Below are positions 11,901 through 20,375 of a DNA stretch of 64,000 nucleotides, in pieces. Source of the stretch: Antennarius striatus (lineage: Eukaryota > Chordata > Actinopteri > Lophiiformes > Antennariidae); contig NC_090785.1 in assembly GCF_040054535.1 (NCBI RefSeq), forward strand, positions 15,112,501-15,176,500, in the 5' to 3' direction. A program made the position numbers and the translations under genes. The stretch's first letter is position 1, and the number at the start of each line of letters is the position of its first letter. The notes under the pieces are model-generated. The model ran no database searches. It saw only the letters and a list, made by a program, of their open reading frames with translations, and had not been told where the DNA came from.

Positions 11901-14491
11901 TTTTCTATGGATACGTTTGTTGATGACTTCTGATGGTACCTTTGCTCAGGAGACGGGGCAACAGGAGACAAATTGTTGCAACTGTGCTCAGGTGAAGGAC
12001 TTTGATAGTTGTCAGATGACAGGGTTTGATGTCTTGGTTCAGGTGATGGAGTGTGATGGTTTGTCTGAGGTGAAGGTGTTTGATAGTTGTCAGATGACAG
12101 GGTTTGATATCTTGGTTCAAGTGATGGACTGTGATAGTTTGGCTCAGGCGAAGGTGTTTGATAGCTGTCAAATGACAGGGTTTGATATCTTGGTTCAGGT
12201 GATGGAGTGTGATGGTTTGGCTGAGGTGAAGGTGTTTGATAGTTGTCCGATGACAGGGTTTGATATCTTGGTTCAGGTGATGGAGTGTGATGGTTTGCCT
12301 GAGGTGAAGGTGTTTGATAGTTGTCAGAGGAAAGGGCTTGATATCTTGGTTCAGGTGATGGAGTGTGATGGTTTGACTGAGGTGAAGGTGTTTGATAGTT
12401 GTCCGATGACAGGGTTTGATATCTTGGTTCAGGTGATGGAGTGTGATGGTTTGGCTGAGTTGAAGGTGTTTGATAGTTGTCAGAGGAAAGGGCTTGATAT
12501 CTTGGTTCAGGTGATGGAGTGTGATGGTTTGGCTGAGGTGAATGTGTTTGATACCTGGGTTGATTGGACAGAATTGTTTCAGGTTGCACAACAGAGTTTG
12601 TGTATGTCAATGTATGAGGAGATTCTCGTGGTGTACCAGTGGACACTGTTGTACTGTCTCTGCTTGGTGTAGGGCTCCTTGTAGCAGAGGAAACCTGTGT
12701 CCTATAAGACTCGAGGGTGGAGAGATGGGCGAGCTCAGGAAATGGGGGAGAAATCCTGTCCTCTGGCTGAATGACAGAGTAAGAAATCCCTGTGATATGA
12801 GGGGAAGAAGTGAGGCTTCTTGATGATGAAGAGCTGAAACCAGACTCTAAGAGGGGGGAGGCTGATATCTTCACGTCAAAAGGTTGCACCTTTCTAGCAA
12901 CCTCAGGGGAGGATACTGTTATTGTGATTCCAGGTGAGGGTGAAGAATATCTATTCCCTATAGGAGAGTTGTTACTAGTTGCTTCAGTTGACAGAGATAA
13001 AATAGGACTTGCCAAAGGTGGCAACACCTTGATCTGTATTTCAGAAGCTGTTGAAGTGTTTATTGTTGTATATGACGGTCCAGGAGAAGGTGTTCTTGTC
13101 TCCGTTTTAGCTGGAAAAACTGCAGTGTGCTGGGCAGGAGAATGAGCTATGTCACTCAATTCAGGGGAGGCACTACTTTCCACAAGCTCAGAGGATGTTG
13201 CTATTGAAATTACAGGTGACGGAGGTGTGTATCGTGGAGCAGGTGTAGACACGGTTGATAATCTTGTATTTGTGCTGTCTGGACTAGTTGTATTGTCCCC
13301 TCTTGTGGAGAGACCTGAAATCAGCTCAGGGGTGTGTGTTGAATTGTCACTACCAGGTGTAGAACCTCCACTGAAGAGATCAGGTAAGGAAACTTTCCTT
13401 CTTAGCTCTAGAAAAGGAGATGACTCCTGAGTATCGGGGGAGTAGGACCTATTCTTCAGATCAGGAGAAACCAGTGCTTCTCTTGAGTGGGATAATAACT
13501 CTGTACTACTGGATAAAGATAAAGGAGATGAACAAATTGCTTCTGATTTAAATGATAATTCTGTAAGATCTAGATTGGGGTCTTCAGATATGGTTTTGGG
13601 TGAGCAACTGCTCTGTTGATTATAGGGGCTTCCCGTTGGCTCAGGTAGCACTTGTGCTCCCCTAAAATCAGGCAAAGATTGAGAGTTCTCTAAATCAGAT
13701 AACTGGCAGTCAGAAGAGAAGTTCTTGTTCACAGAGTCTTGACTTGAAATTAAAGGTTGATGTGGTTGGCTGGTGTGTTTTTCTTTGAGAGCAGGAGTAA
13801 TTCTTAAGTCTGTTCCTGAATGCACTTGTGTTAGATCAGATGATATTGGAGAACATCCTTTTACCACAGAGGATGAGGACGAGGATGACTCTGTGCAGTT
13901 GGGATGCGGTGTATAGGTGATGTTATGTCCTGGGGAGGGGCTTCTCTCTCCGCTGTTAAGGACCTCAGATGGTGGGCCAGCTGTACTAAGCTGGGGTAAT
14001 GATGATTTACTTTTCTGTTCTAAAGTTGTCTTACTATCCTCCGTAACTTCTGCTTGCCCTGAGCTCAGATCCTTGATCTCTGGAGACCGTTTCTCAGAAA
14101 ATTCACGCTGCAGCGGGGGGCTGTAAAGCCTTTCTCTTGAATCTTCAAAAATATCTTCTCCTTCACTGGTACCTTGTGCACTATGATAAGAGCCAGAGGA
14201 CTCGTTCAGGTCATCTAGTAGAGGTGATGCAGCAGTTGTCCCATCAACCTCCCCTGAAAAGACAAAAGGCCCTGCAGCAGGGCTGCTGGAGGGGGAGGAT
14301 AACTCACCGTCGTCTCCAAAAATGTCACACAGGCAAGTAGTCTCAGAAATTGCACCACGCTGACTAGGGGTGTTGATGATGTCAAAGATTTCAATGTGAT
14401 TTGGAGTACCGTCACGATGGCACAGTGAAAAGGTACGAGGTGCACTGCGGAGGAAGGAGTAACTGTCCCCCTGGAGAGTCCAGCTGTCCAT
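5933..14491 (-). CDS. Giant Ser/Pro-rich DUF4585-family protein (C4orf54/PROB1-like)
   Basis: One uninterrupted frame of 2852 codons. The N-terminal two thirds are low-complexity Ser/Pro/Thr-rich, presumably disordered. Residues ~640-830 carry seven tandem 26-residue units (core PSPEPRYQ). A Glu/Arg/Lys-rich stretch lies near 1180-1220, and a more ordered segment containing WFTDEAFSSLSSPEVDYLDM near 1300-1330. The C-terminus is Pro-rich and has the paired signature VLLDPETGKYF and LFDPETGQYVEVLIP (about 2675-2710), then YYVPTG near 2821. From memory, the DPETG pair marks DUF4585 proteins such as human C4orf54 (about 1800 aa, coding sequence largely in one exon) and PROB1 (about 1000 aa); I cannot decide which is the orthologue. 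The protein here is much longer. No enzymatic domain is visible, and a muscle or cytoskeletal role is only a guess. The first ATG of the frame follows a splice acceptor by about 80 nt, which supports this start. Confidence 0.85.
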   Translation of the reverse strand: MDSWTLQGDSYSFLRSAPRTFSLCHRDGTPNHIEIFDIINTPSQRGAISETTCLCDIFGDDGELSSPSSSPAAGPFVFSGEVDGTTAASPLLDDLNESSGSYHSAQGTSEGEDIFEDSRERLYSPPLQREFSEKRSPEIKDLSSGQAEVTEDSKTTLEQKSKSSLPQLSTAGPPSEVLNSGERSPSPGHNITYTPHPNCTESSSSSSSVVKGCSPISSDLTQVHSGTDLRITPALKEKHTSQPHQPLISSQDSVNKNFSSDCQLSDLENSQSLPDFRGAQVLPEPTGSPYNQQSSCSPKTISEDPNLDLTELSFKSEAICSSPLSLSSSTELLSHSREALVSPDLKNRSYSPDTQESSPFLELRRKVSLPDLFSGGSTPGSDNSTHTPELISGLSTRGDNTTSPDSTNTRLSTVSTPAPRYTPPSPVISIATSSELVESSASPELSDIAHSPAQHTAVFPAKTETRTPSPGPSYTTINTSTASEIQIKVLPPLASPILSLSTEATSNNSPIGNRYSSPSPGITITVSSPEVARKVQPFDVKISASPLLESGFSSSSSRSLTSSPHITGISYSVIQPEDRISPPFPELAHLSTLESYRTQVSSATRSPTPSRDSTTVSTGTPRESPHTLTYTNSVVQPETILSNQPRYQTHSPQPNHHTPSPEPRYQALSSDNYQTPSTQPNHHTPSPEPRYQTLSSDNYQTPSPQSNHHTPSPEPRYQALSSDNYQTPSPQANHHTPSPEPRYQTLSSDNYQTPSPQPNHHTPSPEPRYQTLSFDSYQTPSPEPNYHSPSLEPRYQTLSSDNYQTPSPQTNHHTPSPEPRHQTLSSDNYQSPSPEHSCNNLSPVAPSPEQRYHQKSSTNVSIEKNPDHRPLVISPVFEGEASLVNITEIRGEENIPSLLELNIEDKSIVAEIKGSSVVEVPSPLPSSPYIVGETAVNSPKQQNIAGGGISKDINIQDNSSTAIFSEDKGTICPTLIQKEVTHNKLSAEVENPSPNFLGSADRSQSPSPFHTVSSKFPDHRLENLHPQVISYSVVPDSSSPLKSSEHTRRQTATSARRENREKFTEDMAYHVNRRRTPSPPLTRFTPVHIIAPEKPYRHWQNCSNSAAQVIASSQSDDLSEVVTNRESPNVVSVVNNSQANQVRQLEMEREMQLKEDRKVAREKHIDRGVEREKKREEQLPERVRGWQGDLCYRGEQVELSFNARNRKGPGSRGAASTSREIRQGLPALHSYSESLLATRQLQQQQSPQRFAYQQDTRGGSSGRRLQPPAPQNKKRAPGRLTIHRSCQSSSSSMGSELDEADNEVKWFTDEAFSSLSSPEVDYLDMYNSSQRSSTNISQPSTQESSAGANAAWMAYADFRGSAPKLDNDELSFQQTSLQFSDGLNPSRRFEMGSFECIDVAMEREDSRRVRRGVPKRQIQLKRKDTADSKQDGSSENSSPGMVMMMESPPFESHSKETFVRQHSALQESYSSECSSDCNLPNERKPKLLKSSSLDDTCNKTKKATCFIKNVLSKKMTSVDKDLDEQEGEINQTLEENSSQSENAALGVSPKLDTHNLSSSVQSDYSFSSEGPSVREPSTKDDAKPPIGFGVRSGNRPSSSSSSRSVSFSLTESEEADSQSRNVTSSRSEMISAMKGPFDNEQSCIGVQQADDDKSRNRREAGDSANTTARNMGAPSDTGAKSAQARVTNRDQECENTEGYKQLQQGGKGICRLKTQEITLKAVEKKKTSLNVCLTPEAENKPEASSPDLSSKEMDEKVNTSVDGKTEEVEGNVNNQVKTPIHKVRDVRQLVKNKYNLSFKATGAVMTSTADENRVDNFNAERRQTNKDQNKKETTAAEEMQVIKEIEREERRQDMKEDFRAERKDGQKEEAKDLKLRPISPPPQSKGTLSQPQTMQIEYQAVCWKENKNEMPCTEKDSDNPGDKLQSSLKLARDLKRESDTETAKLGQKDINLAEEHKVPENADNSAIVRTYRKAPMLGNLSRLPSKEREVSTAVVLIRDGSSKTETSAPAALEEVPYPVQGPAASPSPGLTTAGNIHARSGHSVSMLLKEKGYQADIGAVMGDNQNAVGGTGLTCKHVNCLEIPLQTTTTSDGGQIETERERAFSSSSTMSGPSALSDSTDILTKTKGNEGMNDMNALKHTAKQTTVSLLSDRLEQTPNVQKDMGDFEAIKRIDPTFPPKSPAIRRFRPQSIEVKSLSKGMQRKEMPTNSTASMRPQTIEVKSIAKNTQKPAVPPKPSCKFKPADVEAMPNEAQKPPATTSTVKHQGEERSQTIVVSSPTIYRKITNDSTSNYTRKLSVSTISSLKPPPLKTTATTMSNLSHQLTSPPETETSHDRGQQQKTEPQGSSYIHRPTTIETAPISPTGTGLTKNAGPALEPKPYQLPGPMSTGPLQPNQPAVMDPDLQLQHPRIPVTHEPAVLSNNTKPPSVAPTTQVPGYTHQPCRRSLSSDHPHRTDDKRFYGSDDPPSYDERESFSPLMLPDLATRRSNRYQPSSRPPPCSCAAGCPSHPGLILPHHQRSPHSLTPPAPSHSPGQALPYAVAQPPHRPHQCRSDPQQMNYQLCSPKSSPLGPSQPPTIYQPLHQPPPCPPHPSLMQPCPADRLLQPPQHIDSRRPPVHRSPQQQPSGMTPYNDPGRSHSPGLPSVDPQYLCGPQSLGPTYGSEYGGDTSSLYSESSYGQTPRRVLLDPETGKYFYIEVPVQPLRKMLFDPETGQYVEVLIPQQAMSHSALYPPSAAPYPTLHNPNIYAPSPQYMPYAAPPPPPLAQTQPQPPRYPETSAAPTMHPIGAGVSYRNPSGQASKPESLNHPTLDQNYLDSMYYVPTGMTASPNPTPPDYYHKNPPNLPPTGGKRS
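12003..12560 (-). repeat. 78-bp coding minisatellite inside the DUF4585 exon
   Basis: About seven direct copies of a 78-bp unit encode 26-residue repeats of the form NHHTPSPEPRYQ followed by LSSDNYQTPSPQ. Copies differ by a few substitutions (A/T after PRYQ, Q/E, one SFDS variant), and no copy breaks the frame. The unit is a multiple of three with few stop triplets, so long open frames also appear on the opposite strand and in another minus frame; these are artefacts. Confidence 0.93.
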
Positions 14492-14569
14492 TTCTTGTCC
14501 AAAAGCTCAAAATTCTCCCTGTGGCCAGTCCAGTCTGCTCCTCCAGTCTGTTCTGAGCTCTGTTTATGC

Positions 14570-14573
14570 ACTG
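14570..14573 (-). promoter_or_regulatory. Candidate splice acceptor of the DUF4585 coding exon
   Basis: On the minus strand the sequence CTCATTTTCAG ends at 14571, followed by about 79 nt of leader before the ATG at 14491. It suggests that at least one non-coding 5' exon lies further upstream. It rests on consensus only. Confidence 0.5.
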
Positions 14574-14608
14574 AAAATGAGATATATTCACCTGAAGAAT
14601 GTGTAACT

Positions 14609-14630
14609 CATTCATTCATTCATTCATTCA
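14609..14630. repeat. (TTCA)n microsatellite, short
   Basis: About five and a half TTCA units in the presumed 5' intron of the DUF4585 gene. Confidence 0.8.
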
Positions 14631-15655
14631 TATCATGAGGAACACTGAGAAGCAATATTCATTGATAAAAAACAGCAAAGACAAGTGTGAAATAATTGTG
14701 CGTTTTTTTCAGTTTCGGTATCTTGCCAAGAGCATGCATATGCTTATTCTCAAATGTTTGCATAACATCACACATGGTTTCTCTAAAAATCTACTAAAGG
14801 AGTTCAGGACATACTCTAAAAACTGTATGTAAATTATAATGCTTATAAGCTTGAAAGGAATTTGTAAGCACATTGAAATGAATGTAGACAATCAAAAATA
14901 ATTCACATTAATGTGACAAAAAACATTTACTCAATACCGAAAATTGAGTTTTTCTCCACAAGCTTAAAGGTAAAAACATTTTATGAAGACATTACATATG
15001 ACATGCAACTTATTCACCATTTTAAAGACTGAGCATCTAACTTACACCAGAACCCGTTAGCCAATACATACCCTTCAGCTAAACTTTCCATATTGCCTTA
15101 CTGTAAGGCTGGCTAGACAGAAAGAGACTGCTTTTAGTGTAAAGAGAAAAAGACAGAAAGATTAGTACTGTACCTTTGGCAAAGGGTAAGGCTTTTCAAA
15201 TGGCATTGAGCTTCTCTATTTGGCACTATCACCTTTCATTCAGCAAACTGTCTCTCAAATCCACAGATGAACCAAGGGCTGAGCAGCTTAGTCTTGCAGT
15301 GTCACGCTGGTTAGATGGCTGCGGAGTGCAAAAGCCACTGTCATGTCTCAAACCTGAACAGAAAAAGCAAAGAGAGGTATCTTGCATATGCCCATTTCAT
15401 CCTCTACTACTCCCATCTTTACTTCTGCCCCTCCCCTCTGAGCTGGTCTGGGGAAAAAATGCTGGCTGAGTCTACACTGGATAATTTTTCTCCCGCAGGC
15501 TGGAGTTTGGTTGGATGTTGGTTTTCCTGTGAACTGGGCTGGAGCACAGTATTCGGGTGGGTGGGTTTATAGTTAGCAACAGTTGCTGATCCAGCCAAGA
15601 CAGATGAGTGTGCCAGGAATTTGACACTTACAGCCAGCTCAGTCACAGGGATCTT

Positions 15656-15665
15656 CTATATATAG
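15656..15665. promoter_or_regulatory. Perfect MEF2-type site CTATATATAG
   Basis: The palindrome CTATATATAG fits the MEF2 consensus CTA(A/T)4TAG. It could also act as a TATA box for minus-strand transcription toward the DUF4585 gene. An E-box-type CAGATG lies at 15601-15606. The combination suits a striated-muscle promoter, but a 10-bp AT-rich match can arise by chance. Confidence 0.35.
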
Positions 15666-16679
15666 ACACATGCTATCACGGCCAGATAGCCATTGCTTTT
15701 GCTGTTTGACTGGGCATGCTACTGGGGAAGAATCAAGAAATACAAAGCTCAAAGTGTAGCCCACATACAGTATTGTTCACTTGACCACTAGCTATAAAGT
15801 TATGCTGAGCATTAAGGGTGGAGTTGCTCTATGCTGATGTGTATGTGTATTTCTGTATGAATGACAAGGTGTAGGGCAGCATTGTAATGCAGCGGGTAGC
15901 GCAGTGACCAATGTAATCCTGTGACATGGATCTGATAAGCGGATGAAGTTGAGGCAATTACTGTTTGTGTCGTCTTCAAGAAAATGAATGAACGATAGAT
16001 AAGGTGCAGCAACAGGTCAAAGGTTGACACAGAACACCAACTAGATCACCCAACTCATTTTCATTTTCATTTTATGCTTCAGAACCAGGGAATTCCAGGA
16101 AATTTACATTTGAAATTTATGCTTAAGCTTGGCTTTCATCTTCAGCCAAACTAGTGTGATTTGGCTGAAATCTCAAAGCTAAACAACACCCGAGTCTTAC
16201 TTTTACACCATTTACTCAAATCAATTCAATTCAACTCAATTGACATATGTACAACTGTAATGTCCTATCGCAATACAGTACATCTATAATGCAGCGCTGA
16301 AACAGACAGTATTTCCCAGCAATCCCAGAAATCACGAATGCTTAATGCAGAAGTAACACACAAATTGGAATCTGAGAATTTTTCTAAAATAAGAATCACA
16401 GCTGGCAAAAAAAAAAAAAGGAACAGATCAGACAGCTGCAAAATATACATTTCCAATCATCATTAAAATTAGATTACTAATTAGTCCCCTTGAGGCAGTT
16501 TAAGATGGCATACAATCACAACAATATTGAAACTCCCTACCTTTTAAACCACAGTACTCTGTCGTTGTTATGAAACATCAGTGATGATCTTCTCCAACAG
16601 AACAGACATAAAGAGAGGCAGCTTATAATTGCAGCTCATAGGGTAAATTAGTATACGCTGTGAGGTTAAAAAAACAACA

Positions 16680-16699
16680 ACACACACACACACACACAA
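16680..16699. repeat. (CA)n microsatellite, short
   Basis: About ten CA units. Confidence 0.8.
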
Positions 16700-17280
16700 A
16701 AACCACAGAGGGACAGTGTTAAAGGTGGTTGTTCCGAACAATAAAGTTTTTAAATTTGGAGAAAACAACACGCATGTATAGCTACAGTAAATGTATATGT
16801 GTGATAAGGGAGTGAGATTGTGTGACCTACTGCTGATAACCTCTGTGGTAAGGGCAGCACAGTAGGCAGGAGGAGGACTCAGGGGGAAAGAATGCTGAGC
16901 ACCTCGGCAACGGGGGCTTTAGTCGACATCATTGCTAGATCAGTCACAGGCTTCCCAACTCCAGAGACTTCATCCACCCTCAACCTCAGAAATGCAACAC
17001 ACCAATAAGCCACGCTGTGCAATAAATTTTCTGAATCAGAATATATAAGTAGAAAAATACAGAAAACAAATTATTTACGGTGCTTGGAAGAGAGGCTGAG
17101 GCCCAGTTTCAACTGGGCAAAGGTCAAGTTTTTTGTTTTTAAAAAAAAATAAATTCCATCTTTATGGTTGTATTCTGTCTGTGGGATATGATTTTACACA
17201 AGGGTCCACTCTCATAGGTTATTCAAGTGCTATGTAAAAGTGAAAAAATAAACACAAGGTCAGTATTATTTGTTAAGTAA

Positions 17281-17354
17281 TGCCTGAGCAGTGGATATAT
17301 GCAATTTCCTCCGGGATTAATAAAGTATCCATCTATCTATCTATCTATCTATTT
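17281..17354 (+). mobile_element. Retroposon 3' tail ending in (ATCT)n
   Basis: TTTCCTCCGGGATTAATAAA followed by GTATC and five to six ATCT units. This phrase with a tetranucleotide tail is a common 3' end of fish LINE/SINE copies. Only the tail can be recognised; the body upstream is too degenerate to assign. Confidence 0.55.
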
Positions 17355-18779
17355 CAAATCTCTCTTTTCTGAACTGCATCAATTGCTCTTTTAGGAGGTG
17401 TTAAGATTTGCTCGAAGAACCTCCTACGCCTACTTTTGTTTTTACCGTCTACATACATTTGACTGCTGAACTAATTTCCTTGAGCTTCAATATTTCAAAT
17501 ACAAAGCAGACCATGAACTTACATAATGTATGGCACCATGACAGATGAACCACACCAAAGTGAAACTGATTTGCTCTGGAGCTCACCTTTCCTGCTATTT
17601 ATGGAGGAGTTTTGAAATGCAGAATGTCATTCTGTGTCCTCATATTTAACTACTGTATTACTTTCCTCCCTTCTGCTGAGGCCTGAGTGGGGAAGACTCC
17701 TTCTACTAAGAGAAAAAAAATTAAAAATCTGACTCTGATGTAATATAATGTGTGCCTTTTGGCATTTTGAGATTTAACAGTGTTCTTGGTTTGGAAAAAA
17801 AATACAGTACTCACCTTGGGCTATTTAAAAGGTGTTCATTTAGAATGTATTTGACATATCTTCAATAAATTAAAATAATCATACATACATATAAAAGCTC
17901 CTCTAGCCCCACCCCTGGGTCCATCCATGCCTGACATTTTGTTCTGAAGCCCATTTTTTAAAATTTACTTTATTGTTATTAAAAAAAAACATGCAAGCTG
18001 CGACTTGTAGTTTACCTTGCTGGCAATGAGACCGTAGGCTAATACAGTGTCTTCAAACATGTATTGGCTCTCTGTCTCATAACTGTTATCAAAGCATTTT
18101 GCAGTTGTGACTTGTACAACGGAACTAATGTGACTTCCTACATTTTGGGTTCTTTGGCCATACTCTCCTTCATGGATCAACACTGTTTTTGCACAAATGT
18201 CATAAATGAGCAGTTGATTTTCTTTTCCTAACTACCTAATACACCCAATTAATCAGTTGCAAGTTCCTGGTAAAATATAACTTAATAAGTTGAAGAATTT
18301 TGAGCTGCCAACAGTAACAGTACTGTACTTGTATTTCAGGTTAATTTAAAACTTAAAATATGCATAGTCCATTTGTACTGCAATCAGTTGCCATTTGGCT
18401 AAAAAGGATTTACAAATCATTGCACTGTATTTGTAGTTACATTTCAGACCTCATGTCTTACTGTATTTTATTGGATTGTATGTTCATTGACCAACTATTA
18501 TATTGAATGTCGTTTGATAATGATGAAGCATCAGTGTATTCAGTTTATAACCATTTATAACCAGAGAGAGAGTCGAATTAAACCAAACAGTGACTGAACA
18601 TGAGTTCCTCATTTAACACAGAACATAAGACACCCTTGACACACCATAGGTTCGTGAAAGTGCTTAAATCATTCACAGCTCTGAAATAGTTAAAATCGAT
18701 TCTGATTTTTGTTTGACACATTCTTTTTAAGATGTGCTTCTGCACTGCAGTCAGACGAACCTTCAACCTTGTCCTTCCT

Positions 18780-18780
<1 letters not shown>

Positions 18781-18811
<31 letters not shown>
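18781..18811. repeat. (CAGA)n microsatellite
   Basis: About eight tandem CAGA units just upstream of the rmnd5b promoter region. Confidence 0.9.
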
Positions 18812-18813
<2 letters not shown>

Positions 18814-18869
18814 TTGATGACATCAAAATAAAATGACATTTATTGTGAAAGGCGCAGTTAACACAGAAT

Positions 18870-18964
18870 GCTACACCGGAAGTTCCGCATTACGTCCACT
18901 CTGGAGTAGTTGCCGTAGCAGGCAAAAGGCTAACGCTAATGTTTGCTAACTATTAGCTGGAGAG
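18870..18964 (+). promoter_or_regulatory. rmnd5b core promoter and probable non-coding exon 1
   Basis: An ETS-type motif CCGGAAGT at 18876-18883 and a CRE-like TTACGTCC at 18890-18897 are followed by a strong splice donor, GAG then GTGAGTG, at 18965. This is the pattern of a TATA-less housekeeping promoter with a short untranslated first exon. The transcription start cannot be fixed by eye. The next exon carries the ATG at 20376. Confidence 0.55.
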
Positions 18965-20375
18965 GTGAGTGTTGTTTCTTTATACGTAGTTTTAAAAAAT
19001 CGGTTAAGCGGCGGTATATGTTTAATATCTTCAGTCGATACAAAATAATAAAGAGAATCGAGTTGTCATTCCCTTCTGAAATTATTTTTGGGCCTAGTCA
19101 GGCAGCAGCTGGTTAACGTAAGTAGCTGCTAGCAGTGGCGAGCTTTTTCAGGTAGCTATCAGCCAGTCTGTTGTCATTTGTTTATACTTGCTTTGCCACA
19201 GCTTAATTTTCGAAATTATCAAAGGAAAACAATAGAATAATGTGGTGCTTCAATAATCAGTGCCTCTAGGTAGCATTTCATCATGATATTAAACACGTAG
19301 CTAGGGTTTTGTGTAGGAAAGCTCTTTCACGGTAAGAGCTAGGTGGACATTTTCTGTATTCAGCTTACAGTGGCAGGATACTGCTACAGCCGAACAATAC
19401 AAATCAAATACTCAATTTTTTTTAAACATCAGGAATTATAGCGACCAGGTGCTCCAAGGAATTTCCCCCTTTTTTTCTTCTCTACAAGATGAGCATGTTA
19501 AACTTTCGAACGTTTGAAACGCTAGTGGCGACCAACGTTAGTAAACACCAGGCCGCAGAGGCACTGAGTGGCGAAGGCCTAGCTTTTTTTTTTTTAGCAG
19601 TAATACTGGGTCAGTTCTTCCCAGGACTCTACTGAGCACGGTTGCATCTTTTCTTTACCTTTTTTTTTCTATATAAAAGGATAATTCTACTAGCTATTAA
19701 AGCTTCATAATTGTTGTTCCTCAGCAATATTGTTCAAGAGGTAGTCAAATTAACCAGTTTAGTGAAGCACTGCAAGCATTGTTTTTGTGACCTGAACTGA
19801 GTCAGAGGCCATCTTTTATCTTTGTGGCTGGTCGACAATCAAGATTTACATGATTTCCTGTTGTAAGACATATTGGAATATTTGGGCCTCACTTATAAGC
19901 AAGCTGGACAAATGAATTTCCTTATATGGGCTGATTTGAAGAAGAGTCTACAGCTTAGAAATTATGATTTAAATATATCTCTTGAGTAAATGGATTGGCA
20001 GGTTTTTCAATATTAAAAGCTCATGTTTTTTACATACCGTTTGATCGTTTATCTTATTGTAAAGTATTAAAACTGTCAATACATAGTTGCAGCATCTCAG
20101 TTGTGAAGATTTTCCTGGAAAAAAATCTATTCTGTTTTCCCATTTATTAAATGATCCTTTGAGAAAATAAATGGCAGATTTGAAAAATGAAAAATAACAG
20201 GTAGTTGTAACCTTATCAGTATTTGTGTTGTTAGCAAATTAAAGATTTGTATCAACTTCAAAAATTTAGTATTGGTAGGTCAATATTAATTATTGATTGG
20301 CTTTGACTTGCATTTTTGTTTTCTGTTAATTCAAGGTGGTGTTGTGTGTGTGTGTGAGTGTTTTCAGTCTGAAAC

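Larger units (their letters stand above)
14640..18840. other. Upstream region between the divergent DUF4585 and rmnd5b genes
   Basis: About 4 kb without a coding exon. Segment 15290-15700 is less AT-rich and carries a MEF2-like site (separate entry). A degenerate dispersed-repeat fragment lies near 15868-15920, with the phrase GCAGCGGGTAGCGCAGTG typical of fish interspersed repeats. A retroposon-type tail lies at 17281-17354. The rest is ordinary AT-rich sequence. The two genes point away from each other, so both promoters should lie here. Confidence 0.55.

Noticed and set aside
11905-12672. Long open frames on both strands over the tandem repeat (228 and 251 codons)
   Set aside because: They exist only because the 78-bp unit is a multiple of three with few stop triplets. 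The real frame is the 2852-codon minus-strand one, which keeps the Ser/Pro-rich family composition on both sides.
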